Below the pieces are notes generated by a model that was not told where the DNA came from, did no database searches, and saw nothing but the letters and a program-made list of their open reading frames with translations. A stretch of 64,000 nt of DNA, taken from the NCBI GenBank assembly GCA_964030475.1, contig CAXIPT010000007.1, forward strand, positions 1,537,986 to 1,601,985, in the 5' to 3' direction. The first letter of the stretch is position 1, and every line of letters starts with the position of its first letter. Below, piece by piece: positions 1 through 9,566 of this stretch. The DNA comes from Tethya wilhelma. Its lineage: Eukaryota; Porifera; Demospongiae; Tethyida; Tethyidae. The position numbers were made by a program, and so were the translations under genes.

Positions 1-656
1 GAGCTCAGGGTCCTCGTGGAGAGCCTGGACCTGCTAATGGACCACCTGGACCAAGAGGACTGCAGGGAGAGAGAGGAGCAACTGGAGCAACTGGTAGACA
101 GGGACCACCTGGACCAAGGAGTGGTGGGGTGGTGTATACAAGATGGGGGAGCAGTTCTTGTCAAAGTATATCAGGAACTGAACTGGTGTATGCAGGAAGA
201 GCTGGTGGTAGCCATTACACTCATGGTGGAGCATCAAACTACCTCTACATGCCAAATAATCCAGAATACACATTAAGGTATAGGTCTGGTGAGCAAGGAC
301 ATAGCTACGTATATGGAACTGAATACGAAAATCCTCTAACACCAGGGTTACATGACCACAATGTTCCCTGTGCTGTGTGTGCTGCCACAACTCGTGAGAT
401 GCTCTTGATGATACCAGCCAAGACTTCCTGTCCCATCTCCTGGACCAGAGAGTACTATGGCTACCTCATGTCACAGCATAGGACCCAACAAACTAAAACA
501 TATGAGTGTGTTGACTCAGCTCTAGAATCTGTTTCTGGTAGTCAGAATAACGATAATGGTGCACTGTTCTACCATGTTGAAGCTAACTGCAATGGAATGG
601 CATGTCCTCCATACAACAGTTATAAAGAACTCAACTGTGTAGTGTGTACTAAATAG
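1..656 (+). CDS. Short-chain (spongin-type) collagen, 5' end off window
   Basis: This is the 3' part of a secreted short-chain collagen; the reading frame enters at base 3. About 14 Gly-X-Y triplets (GPRGEP... GPPGPR) are followed by the globular C-terminal domain that begins SGGVVYTRWG and ends CVVCTK. This arrangement matches the short-chain collagens of freshwater sponges (C4/spongin type), which are extracellular. The triple helix contains the one-residue interruption GPAN also seen in the next gene. One cysteine of the usual ten is replaced by tyrosine (NYLYMPN, where the paralogs have NYLCMPN), leaving nine. No signal peptide is visible because the start lies left of the window. Confidence 0.85.
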   Translation, partial: AQGPRGEPGPANGPPGPRGLQGERGATGATGRQGPPGPRSGGVVYTRWGSSSCQSISGTELVYAGRAGGSHYTHGGASNYLYMPNNPEYTLRYRSGEQGHSYVYGTEYENPLTPGLHDHNVPCAVCAATTREMLLMIPAKTSCPISWTREYYGYLMSQHRTQQTKTYECVDSALESVSGSQNNDNGALFYHVEANCNGMACPPYNSYKELNCVVCTK

Positions 657-1143
657 AGCAGGCATCACGCATAAACACACAGTAGGATGGCATTGTAGTA
701 TACTTTCAGTGTGCATTATATAGTAATATATTATTATCACTGTCAATAATAAGGACATGGTTAAATCATAGCTGCTCTCTTTGTCTCCTCTCTGTTTGCC
801 ATGGAAATTAATTGAATCTCAAAATTGATATTGTAAATATGTAGATAGGGATCGATTGGCCTAAATCAATAAGCTGTATGAATATACATGTATGCACATG
901 CACATATGTAGCTGCTAGTTAGAAGTGCATGCATGCATGGATTGCATTTATAAGGTTAAACCTCAACACAGATGTGTGTGGGTTAACATCATCACCTGTC
1001 ATATAACAAAATAATATTAAAGTACGACAATAGAGTATAAAAGAGCTAAGATCACAAACCCATTGAGGCAAATGCTAAAACTGAAAAAGGGAAACATCAT
1101 TTGACTAACTCAAACAAGGCTAGAAACACTTCAACAGCCAGAT
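657..1143. other. Intergenic with collagen promoter
   Basis: There is no coding potential. A TATA box (TATAAAAG) lies at about 1036-1043, roughly 100 bases before the next collagen start codon, and is the probable core promoter for that gene. The rest is AT-rich and includes GCATGCATGC runs typical of this locus. Confidence 0.5.
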
Positions 1144-2037
1144 ATGAAATCTTCAAAAGTATTTGGCAGTCTTATTCTGTTCGTCTGCTGTATCGTAATA
1201 TCAACACAACTGCCAGAAAGAGCTGACCAAGGACAAGATGGAGAAATGCTTCAAAGGATGAAAAGAGCATCTCTAAGTAGTATCAACAACAGCAGCAGTA
1301 TCACTGATGTCTGTCCCAACATTGAGCTTCTTCGTGGAAGAGATGGTCGAGATGGATCTCCTGGAAGAGATGGACGTGATGGAATGCCTGGCTCACCAGG
1401 AGCTCAGGGTCCTCGTGGAGAGCCTGGACCTGCTAATGGACCACCTGGACCAAGAGGCTTGCAGGGAGAGAGAGGAGCAACTGGAGCAACTGGAAGACAG
1501 GGACCACCTGGACCAAGGAGTGGTGGGGTGGTGTATATAAGATGGGGGAGCAGTTCATGTCCGAGTATATCAGGAACACAGCTGATATATGCAGCAAGAG
1601 CTGGTGGTACCCACTATACACATCGTGGTGGAGCATCAAACTACCTTTGTATGCCAAATGACCCAGAGTACACTCTGAACTTTGTATCTGGTGTGCGAGG
1701 ACATAACTACGTATATGGAACAGAATATGAATTCCCAATAGCTGGATCACATGACCACAATGTTCCCTGTGCTGTGTGTGCTGCCACAACTCATGAGATG
1801 CTCCTGATGATACCAGCCAAGACTTCCTGTCCCACCTCCTGGACCAGAGAGTACTACGGCTACCTCATGTCACAGCATGTCAGTCATCACCGTTCAACCT
1901 ACGAGTGTGTTGATGCAATTCAAGAGTCTGTACCTGGCAGTCAAGCCAATGTCAATACTGCACTCTTCTACCATGTCGAAGCTAATTGCAATGGAATGGC
2001 ATGTCCTCCATACAATAATTACAAACTACGGAACTGA
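1144..2037 (+). CDS. Short-chain collagen with shifted C-terminus
   Basis: This is a single-exon secreted collagen of 297 codons. Residues 1-21 form a signal peptide ([18 protein letters not shown]). A short propeptide follows and ends in a furin-like site (RMKR, near residue 40), then a linker [19 protein letters not shown], about 20 Gly-X-Y triplets with a GPAN interruption, and the cysteine-rich C-terminal domain beginning GGVVYIRWG. Every paralog ends in ELxCVxCTK, but this copy ends YNNYKLRN. Removing five bases (CTACG, 2026-2030) would restore the family ending with a stop at 2058-2060. The shift deletes the last two of ten conserved cysteines, so the product may be impaired. A TATA box lies near 1036. 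Confidence 0.85.
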   Translation: MKSSKVFGSLILFVCCIVISTQLPERADQGQDGEMLQRMKRASLSSINNSSSITDVCPNIELLRGRDGRDGSPGRDGRDGMPGSPGAQGPRGEPGPANGPPGPRGLQGERGATGATGRQGPPGPRSGGVVYIRWGSSSCPSISGTQLIYAARAGGTHYTHRGGASNYLCMPNDPEYTLNFVSGVRGHNYVYGTEYEFPIAGSHDHNVPCAVCAATTHEMLLMIPAKTSCPTSWTREYYGYLMSQHVSHHRSTYECVDAIQESVPGSQANVNTALFYHVEANCNGMACPPYNNYKLRN

Positions 2038-2360
2038 ACTGTGTAGTGTGCACCAAATAGATAAAAACTGTGAATAAAAATATATACTAAGTTGTAAGCT
2101 TCATCTGTATGTAGTGATAATGACATAATATTGTGTACACATGCATGCATGGTTGTTACTGTACATTCATGTGGTTTATGAAAAATGAAGGCATAACAAT
2201 AATAGATAAACAATTTGCAATTGAGAGTGGAAAATGCATGCTGATAGCAGTTACTCTATCCTGAACTGGTGATTAGCCTGTCACAGATAAAGAAACATTA
2301 TTACAAAACTTCAATATAGAAAGTACCACATAATATAATGGTAACTACAGATACATAAGA
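2038..2360. other. 3' flank of collagen gene, part of a duplicated unit
   Basis: A polyadenylation signal (AATAAA) lies just past the stop, near 2073. The rest is AT-rich and matches 2641-2910 base by base in long stretches, so the two are paralogous 3' flanks. Bases 2270-2327 match 2911-2974 only in inverted orientation. No gene is seen. Confidence 0.6.
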
Positions 2361-2660
2361 AGTGAAAGTATTTGGTTAATCAGAAATAAGCCCACAACAA
2401 ACCATGCACACACTGAACCCATTTACAAAGTCCAAAGGTTAAGTGCATGTGGACAATAGTGAAATTTTTTTAAAGAGGGTGACTGCATGCACTTTCAATT
2501 CATGCATGCAAATTTTGAGTATTGAAAGTCGTCAACAACAGTCCTATGTTACAAAAGCATATTGCATGCAATTCCATGAGAGTGTGCAAGAAGCCATTGG
2601 ATCTAGAGAAAAGTATCAGCAAAACATTTACAATTAGCTATAGTGTACACTAAATAGATT
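2361..2660 (+). pseudogene. Remnant of a deleted collagen gene: 5' flank joined to 3' end
   Basis: Bases 2361-2637 align with the 5' flank and leader of the next collagen copy (about 3728-4036), including the shared block around CAGTCCTATGTTACAAAAGC. Directly after it, 2641-2660 aligns with the last codons, stop and 3' flank of the preceding gene (AGTGYRCACYAAATAG, 2045-2060). The signal peptide, collagen helix and nearly all of the C-terminal domain are missing. The simplest reading is a deletion between direct repeats or an unequal exchange that removed a whole coding region and left its two ends fused. Confidence 0.7.
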
Positions 2661-3009
2661 AAAACTGTGAACAAAAGCATATAATCATACTGAGTTGCAA
2701 GCTGCATAATCAATATATGCAGCAATAATGACATGCATAATGTTTATTGTCTAAATGATAGTGGTGTATGGTTTTTACGACATGTATATACATTCTTGTG
2801 GTAAAAGGAAAAAATGAAGTTATACAGTATACAGGTGTACAATTAACCACAGAGAATGGAAAAAGCAGGTTGCTAGCAGTTACTCTACTGTGAACTGACC
2901 AAATGTGCACGGTACTTTCTACATTGCAGTTTTGTAACAATAATTATGTTTATTTATCTAAGACAAGCCAATCATGCACCGGGCATGCATACAGCATGTA
3001 GTGAAAGTA

Positions 3010-3727
3010 CAGTGCAACCACATAAGAGACCAAAATTCTTAAAAATCTTTGCAAACAGTCAAAAGTGCATGAAATCAATAAATTTGTTGCTAACAAGCAG
3101 AATTTGGGTGGTTTCAATCGTTTTTGAAAATCAAAATTTCACCGTATCACTGTAGTTATTTTGCGAAGCCATAAATCTGCAGAATTTCGCAAAAATGCTC
3201 TAAAAATGCTCTTTTAGCTAACAAAATGCAACGGTTTGGACGAATGCCAAAAGCCTGCTCTACCAAACTTGGTACAATGCTAAGTCATTTCTTTGTCTAT
3301 CTACAGATCAAATCTGGGACCTTAACTCGCACTGGAAGCTATATTTTCTATCCCTAACTTTTTTGCACTAAATTTCGCATATTTTTTGGCTTTATGCAAG
3401 CATTTCTTGCTTATACTCATGAGTTAAGAGCTCTGATTTGGAACATACATTCATCAATGCAGCCTCTAACTCCCTATAAAATCTGGACTCTTAACTCCCA
3501 GTAGTTTGTCCAATCTTATCCTTAACGTTTTTTCCTTACCGTTCTTTGCAAACGGTGAGCCACGCCCTCCCACAATCACGTGACCAGACCCGCCCACTCA
3601 CAGAAGCCTTCACAAGTGATCACCATACGCATATGTACCATCACTAGATGGTAAGCCTTTAAGGTCTGGAAGTTATGTTGAGATAAACACAAAATCATGA
3701 ATTTTGGTCTCTTATGTGGTTGCACTG
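3010..3727. mobile_element. Tc1/mariner-type MITE with 30-bp terminal inverted repeats
   Basis: The ends begin CAGTGCAACC and finish GGTTGCACTG, and the inverted arms are identical over about 30 bases. The left end follows a TA dinucleotide, as expected for Tc1/mariner insertions; on the right the adjoining bases are CATA, so the target copy is imperfect. The 718-bp interior has no coding frame. The paralogous flank at 2361-2380 lacks the element and reads straight from GTGAAAGTA into TTTGGTTAA, so it serves as an empty site and dates the insertion after the duplication. Confidence 0.75.
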
Positions 3728-4040
3728 CATACTATTTGGTTAACCAGAATAAGTTGACAACAGACCATCCATACACTGAACCCATTTGCAAAGTCCAAAG
3801 GGTAAGTGCATGTGGACAACAGTGCAATTAATTTTAAATTATAAGGAGATGAACTGTATGCACCTTAAAAGACATGTAAATACAAATTTTGAGTATGAGA
3901 ACCACAAGTCGGCAACAACAACACAGTCCTATGTTACAAAAGCATATTGGCAATTTGAATGCAATTGCCTCAGAGTGTGCAAAAAAACCATTGAATCTAG
4001 AGAATATATATCAGGAAAAGATTTACAGCTAACTCATGCA

Positions 4041-5224
4041 ATGAAGATTGGAACAGTCATTGTGATATTGTTTCTTATTGCCAATAGTAGTAAAGCACAA
4101 GAAGAAGCCTGTGATATTGTGTTGATGGCACGAATGGAGAGCAAGGACTGCCTGGGAGAGATGGGCAACAAGGACCTCATGGAAGAGATGGTCGTGATGG
4201 ATCACCAGGTAGAGATGGTCGTGAAGGACCCCCTGGAAGAGATGGACAAGATGGCTATCCTGGAGCAAGAGGACCTCGTGGACCTAAGGGAGAGAAGGGG
4301 GTCCTTGGTGATCAGGGAGTAGATGGACCAGAAGGAATGAAGGGGGAGAAAGGTGAACAAGGAGTCCAAGGACCAGTAGGTCCAGATGGAGAGAGAGGAT
4401 TGAATGGGTCACAAGGAGAACCTGGGCTAATAGGAGCAACTGGGTCAAGAGGGGACAAAGGTCAAAAGGGAGAGAACGGAATAATTGGTCAACAGGGAGT
4501 AACTGGACCTAATGGATTGAAAGGACAAAAGTGGGGCAGAGGATACACTGGATCAACTGGATTAAAAGGACAAAAGGGACAAAGAGGAACAAGAGGATAT
4601 ACTGGGACAACTGGATCAACTGGATCAAAAGGACAAAAGGGAAGTAGAGGATACACTGGACCACCTGGACCAAGGACTGGTGGTGTGGTGTATACAAGAT
4701 GGGGGAGCAGTTCTTGTCCGAGTGTATCAGGAACTACAATGGTATATATAGGAAGAGCTGGTGGTACACTATTCTCTCAGGGAGGAGCATCAAACTATCT
4801 TTGCATGCCAAATGACCCAGAATACACTTTAGCGTATAGGCCTGGAGTGCAAGGATTTAGCTATGTATATGGAACAGAATATACGAATCTCCTGTAGGAG
4901 CACCAGCAAAAAACAACCACATGCAATGTTCCCTGTGCTGTGTGTGCTGCCACAACTCGTGAGATGCTCCTGATGATACCAGCCAAGACTTCCTGTCCCA
5001 CCTCCTGGATCAGAGAGTACTACGGCTACCTCATGTCCGAACACAGGGCTCGTTTACAGGCAACAAGATATGAGTGTGTTGATAGAGCAATTGAATCTGT
5101 TCCTGGTAGTCAGGCCGATACTAATGGTGCAGTATTTTACAATGTTGAGGCAAGCTGCAATGGAATGGCATGCCCTCCTTATAATGATTACAAAGAACTT
5201 AACTGTGTAGTGTGCACAAAATGA
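4041..5224 (+). pseudogene. Short-chain collagen, frameshifted and interrupted
   Basis: The start ATG at 4041 encodes a signal peptide (MKIGTVIVILFLIANSSKAQ) like that of the intact gene at 8044. The frame then breaks at about 4113-4118, where two extra bases lie relative to the 8044 gene (TGTGATATTGTGTTGAT against TGCGAATGTGTTGAT). The collagen frame runs from there as Gly-X-Y triplets to TGA/TAG at 4895-4897 inside the C-terminal domain (EYTNLL stop). It stays open in the same frame downstream to the normal ending NCVVCTK at 5224. The local stretch 4880-4930 looks like two compensating insertions, one of them the word ATGC. The copy is probably dead, though either break could be an assembly error. 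Confidence 0.7.
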
Positions 5225-5334
5225 TTAGGCCAATTGTGAATACAGAAGTATATACTGTATACTGATTATGTTGAGTTGCAATCTATTTATTTTGGTATGG
5301 TTATAATATATGTTGATAATACTATTGATCCATA

Positions 5335-6066
5335 ATGATTGTGTGAAATGTCCCAAACTATGCCATGCAGTTACCAGAATAAGTGAAAAGTTATCAAACT
5401 ATCATGTACATGTTGCAAGGTAAGTTAAATTAAGTTTAATGATAAACATAGAGAAAATGTTCACACAATGGCTGTTTAGAGACACTGCTAGAGGTTTTTT
5501 GTACTAGTATGAGAAAATTTCCTTCAACAATCAGAAACAAGGTTTCAAATAGGAAAACATGCAAAAATATCCCGAAATTAAGGACCCAACTCGGTGGTAT
5601 GCACTATTTTTCCAATAAGCACTCACTTGTACACATAGATGAACAAAAGAGGACTGTGGTGTGCACCATTAAAAATTGCCTAAATGCTCTTAGATACCTG
5701 AGCTATTGTTAATTGTAGCCAACAATAGTTTCATCATATACAAATGCAGATCTGACAATAGACTATTCTAATGCACAACTGTTTTGATGCACATTTCAAT
5801 CTATGATAAATACACTTCTACTAAACACTCAACATAATATAACTATCATCTTCTAAGAACGGACTAGAAAGTAGATGCTGTTATAGTTACAGTACATACA
5901 CTGTCAAGATGGCTATCCCAGTCCAAGAGGACCTTGATCGAGGACCTCCAGGAGAGAAGGAGGCCCCTGGTGATCAGGGAGAAGATGGACCACAAGGAGA
6001 GAATGGGGTTGCACAATACACGTACAAGTCCAAACTGCCATATTGGATCTGGAAAACACATATACT
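5335..6066. repeat. Segment repeated in inverted orientation at 15.05-15.89 kb
   Basis: This intergenic stretch downstream of the frameshifted collagen is matched by the reverse complement of 15051-15890 over most of its length. Long identical runs include those around AACTATGCCATGCAGTTACC and the collagen scrap at its right end. No intact gene lies inside. Confidence 0.75.
5909..6006 (+). pseudogene. Collagen helix scrap
   Basis: About 100 bases match part of the Gly-X-Y region of the gene at 8044 (from GATGGCTATCC through GGAGAGAAGGAGGCCCC to GGACCACAAGGA). Glycine codons are partly lost and there is neither a signal peptide nor a C-terminal domain. It is a fragment of an older array member, and the same fragment appears inverted at about 15110-15215. 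Confidence 0.7.
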
Positions 6067-6392
6067 TCCGTTCTGATCAGGTGTAGTTAATGTACATGGT
6101 GAATATACATACATAACATCATATCACAGATGATGTATATATATTTTCATGGCATATCAGCTTACTCAACCACAGGGGATGGTCAATAAACCTCGTGCTT
6201 CACAAGAGTAGCCATCCCAAAAAAAAAAAAAAAAAAACCCAAAAAAACTAATAAACAACAACTGTTACAGTTACTAAAAGAATTCTAACACAAACACAAG
6301 AATCTAAGATCTTTTATAAGTCAATTAACTAAAGGCAGCTAGACTGTATAGCAGAAACATTTAATATCCTCTAACACTCCAGTAAGTGAGAT
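6067..6392. promoter_or_regulatory. Upstream region of the 6393 collagen
   Basis: The stretch is noncoding. A poly(A)-rich tract lies around 6219-6248 and may mark an old retroposed end. A TATA-like box (TATAAG) is at 6315-6320, about 75 bases before the start codon, and is the likely core promoter. Confidence 0.4.
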
Positions 6393-7226
6393 ATGAAGCT
6401 TTCAACAGTGTTTGGCGCTCAGCTTATTGCAGTTATTTGTTGTGTTGTATCATCAAAACAACTGTCAGAAAGAGATGACCATGGTACTGAAGGAATACTT
6501 CAAAGGATGAGAAGAGGATCTCTAAGCAGTATCAACAACAGCAGCAGTATCACTGATGTCTGTCCTAGTATTGAGCTCCTTCGTGGAAGAGATGGTCGAG
6601 ACGGATCTCCTGGAAGGGACGGACAAAATGGACTCCCTGGAAGAGATGGACGTGATGGACAGCAAGGTCCTCGCGGAGAGCCTGGACCAAGGAGTGGTGG
6701 TGTGGTGTATACAAGATGGGGAAAAAGCTCATGCCCAAGTGTATCTGAACTGGTGTACGCAGGCAATGCTGGACTAACTATACACAGTCATGTAGGAGGA
6801 GGAGTGAACTATCAATGCATGCCATTGGATCCTGACTACGATTCATACACACCAGGGATTCAAGGACTTGGCACCATGTATGGAGTGGAATATGAACAGC
6901 CAGTGGTAGGAAATGTCTGGCAGCACAATGCAGTGTGTGCTGTATGTCTGGCCACAACTCGTGAGACTGTCCTAATGATACCAGCTAAGACAACCTGTCC
7001 CTCCTCCTGGACTAAAGAATACTCAGGATACCTCATGACAGAAGGTAAAAATAATCAGCGATCAACATATGAGTGTGTGGAAAGAAGTCCAGAGTCAGTC
7101 CCAGGAAGCCAATTAGATGGATCTTCAGGTCATTTCTACCACATTGAAGCTAACTGTGATACTAGCCTACCCTGTCCTCCATACAATAACTACAAAGAAA
7201 TAACTTGTGTGGTATGTACGAAATAA
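6393..7226 (+). CDS. Short-chain collagen, intact
   Basis: This is a complete intronless gene of 277 codons. It has a signal peptide (MKLSTVFGAQLIAVICCVV), a propeptide ending in a furin-like RMRR site, the linker [19 protein letters not shown], about 12 uninterrupted Gly-X-Y triplets and the cysteine-rich C-terminal domain (GGVVYTRWGKSSC to CVVCTK). Its 5' half is close to the 1144 gene, but its C-terminal domain is of the other type (WQHNAVCAVCLATTRETVL), shared with 8044. Products of this family are extracellular structural proteins of the sponge matrix. The short helix makes it the smallest intact member here. A polyadenylation signal (AATAAA) follows near 7255. Confidence 0.9.
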   Translation: MKLSTVFGAQLIAVICCVVSSKQLSERDDHGTEGILQRMRRGSLSSINNSSSITDVCPSIELLRGRDGRDGSPGRDGQNGLPGRDGRDGQQGPRGEPGPRSGGVVYTRWGKSSCPSVSELVYAGNAGLTIHSHVGGGVNYQCMPLDPDYDSYTPGIQGLGTMYGVEYEQPVVGNVWQHNAVCAVCLATTRETVLMIPAKTTCPSSWTKEYSGYLMTEGKNNQRSTYECVERSPESVPGSQLDGSSGHFYHIEANCDTSLPCPPYNNYKEITCVVCTK

Positions 7227-8043
7227 CTTTGTGGAGTAGAGAATCTTACTTATAATAAACAAGTCAAGGAATTTGTACTAACAAAAATGTAGCAACTAAC
7301 TTACATTCTACAAACATTAAGAAAGACACCTGTCACAGTGCAGGTAACACTTTTCCCCACAATATTATTATTACATAGATGCATGCATGTATATAATCCA
7401 GAACTAGTATAAAAGATAGCAGGACTAGTAGTTAATTGTGTCCTTGTATTCACTTTGTGATCATAGTTTGTATAATTTACTTTATTAACAAATCATGGCA
7501 TCAACTGAAATTATTATTATTGCATATGTATATACATATATAGTGGACGTTTAATATTATTTGAACAGCATACGAAAACTATAAAAAAATTTGTACCGTA
7601 CAAAACTATCCTGTTATAGGGTAATCAATATACTTTAACTACATGGCATTTATATCAGGCACTTGATGTGGCATAGCTATACTTGATTAGTAATACAACT
7701 ATACAAGTATTGTCTTTATCTATATTATGTGATCACTGATGCACCTGTGGACTGCATGCATTTCTGCATTGCTACAATTCTTCCACTAAGTAAATATAAT
7801 GGTCTATGACTTTGATCTTAATGGGACTAGGGGGCATATATATATGGTCACTTACAATACATAACATTATCACAAATTAAAGGATCATTAACTAAAATAA
7901 CTTAATGTTTCCAGAACAACAATCAATTACGAACAACATTCCATACAATTTGCATGATACTGCATGCTAATGGAGTTACAACTACAATAGACAAACCAAG
8001 GCATACATTTAGCTGCTATATCACGTTGCAAACAAATTTCAAT
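7227..8043. other. Intergenic between collagen genes
   Basis: The stretch is AT-rich with a polyadenylation signal for the preceding gene near 7255. No coding sequence, repeat structure or clear TATA box could be supported. It should contain the promoter of the 8044 collagen. Confidence 0.4.
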
Positions 8044-9069
8044 ATGAAGACTGGAATAACTATTTTGCTAATGTTTCTGATCATCAGTTGTGCTGTAGCA
8101 CAAGAAGATGTTTGCGAATGTGTTGATGGGATTCCAGGGAGGGATGGAGAGCAAGGGCGGCCTGGAAGAGATGGCCAACAAGGACCTCCTGGAAGAGATG
8201 GTCGTGATGGATCACCAGGGAGAGATGGCCGTGAAGGACCCCCTGGAAGAGATGGACAAGATGGCTATCCTGGTCCAAGAGGACCTCGTGGACCTACGGG
8301 AGAGACTGGACTACTGGGAGAGAAGGGGGCCCCTGGTGATCAGGGAGTAGATGGACCACAAGGAATGAAGGGGGAGAAAGGTCTGAATGGGTACCATGGA
8401 GAACCTGGACCAATAGGAATTAAAGGAGAAATTGGACCAAGGGGAGATGAAGGTCAAAAAGGAGAAAATGGATCAACTGGATTAAAAGGAGAAAAGGGAA
8501 GTAGAGGATATACTGGACCACCTGGACCAAGGACCGGTGGTGTGGTGTATACAAGATGGGGGAAACGTTCCTGTCCAAGTGTATCACAGCTGGTGTATGC
8601 AGGCAATGCTGGACAAACTCTAAATAGCCACAATGGAGGAGGAGTGAACTATCAATGTATGCCATTGGATCCTGAGTATGATTCCTTCTTACCAGGGGTT
8701 CAAGGAGATGCTACAATGTATGGAGTGGAATATGAACAGCCAGTGGTAGGAAATGTCTGGCAGCACAATGCAGTGTGTGCTGTATGTCTGGCCACAACTC
8801 GTGAGACTGTCCTAATGATACCAGCTAAGACAACCTGTCCCTCCTCCTGGACTAAAGAATACTCAGGATTCCTCATGACAGAACGTCACAACAATCAAGG
8901 GCGGTCAACATTTGAGTGTGTGGAAAGAAGTCCAGAGTCAGTCCCAGGAGGTGATATAGGTAGACCTGCAGGTCTCTTTTGGCACATTGAAGCTCAATGT
9001 GATGCTAGCCTACTCTGCCCTCCATACAATAACTACAAGGAGCTAACTTGTGTGATTTGTACGAAATAG
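8044..9069 (+). CDS. Short-chain collagen, intact, long helix
   Basis: This is a complete intronless gene of 341 residues. The frame is open back to 7954, but the ATG at 8044 is chosen because it starts a clean signal peptide (MKTGITILLMFLIISCAVAQ). About 45 uninterrupted Gly-X-Y triplets follow (GIPGRDGEQ to GPPGPR), then the C-terminal domain GGVVYTRWGKRSC to CVICTK with ten cysteines. It has no propeptide or SSINN linker, unlike the 1144 and 6393 genes. Its N-terminal half matches the frameshifted 4041 copy and its C-terminal half matches 6393. A polyadenylation signal (AATAAA) is at about 9156. Confidence 0.92.
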   Translation: MKTGITILLMFLIISCAVAQEDVCECVDGIPGRDGEQGRPGRDGQQGPPGRDGRDGSPGRDGREGPPGRDGQDGYPGPRGPRGPTGETGLLGEKGAPGDQGVDGPQGMKGEKGLNGYHGEPGPIGIKGEIGPRGDEGQKGENGSTGLKGEKGSRGYTGPPGPRTGGVVYTRWGKRSCPSVSQLVYAGNAGQTLNSHNGGGVNYQCMPLDPEYDSFLPGVQGDATMYGVEYEQPVVGNVWQHNAVCAVCLATTRETVLMIPAKTTCPSSWTKEYSGFLMTERHNNQGRSTFECVERSPESVPGGDIGRPAGLFWHIEAQCDASLLCPPYNNYKELTCVICTK

Positions 9070-9566
9070 AATTAGATGCTTGGGCTTACAAGAACAATTA
9101 AGTCAAAGAATCAGAATACTAAGTAGCTAGCCGGTGGTCAATAGAATATTATAGGAATAAACAACTAATATGTATAGTGAATAGTGCAAATGTTTTGAGA
9201 TGAAACGAATTAGGAGGGGGAAAAAATATTGTATACTGTCTGAAGTGTACAGTGGGAATTAACGTACCAAAGATTGGGAATTTTCAGCCTTGAATATTTA
9301 TTACATTGCATGTGCACGTCACTAAATTCCTGCTATAAACTGAGCTATCTATAAGGCAGACACAACGACCGGTCTCCACTGTTAGTTATAGTACCAATTC
9401 ATATACTATATTATGACAATGGACATTATGCACAAAATGGTATAATTATTATATAATATTATAATGTAGCTCCTATAAAACTCAACTTATCTAATATACA
9501 AGGTATTAGACAAACAACTAAAGGACATCAAATTAGCTGGTTGCAAGAAGACAAGAGAGAAACAAA
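9070..9566. promoter_or_regulatory. Intergenic with TATA box for the 9567 collagen copy
   Basis: A polyadenylation signal for the upstream gene is at about 9156-9161. A TATA box (TATAAAA) lies at about 9474-9480, some 90 bases before the 9567 start codon. Nothing else was recognised. Confidence 0.45.

Noticed and set aside
34..390. Long antisense frames opposite the collagen genes
   Set aside because: Gly-X-Y codons (GGN CCN) seldom make stops on the other strand, so such frames recur opposite every collagen copy and have no signal or motif.
5864..6061. - strand frame over the 5.9-kb collagen scrap
   Set aside because: It is antisense to recognisable Gly-X-Y coding sequence and recurs only because the segment is duplicated at 15 kb.
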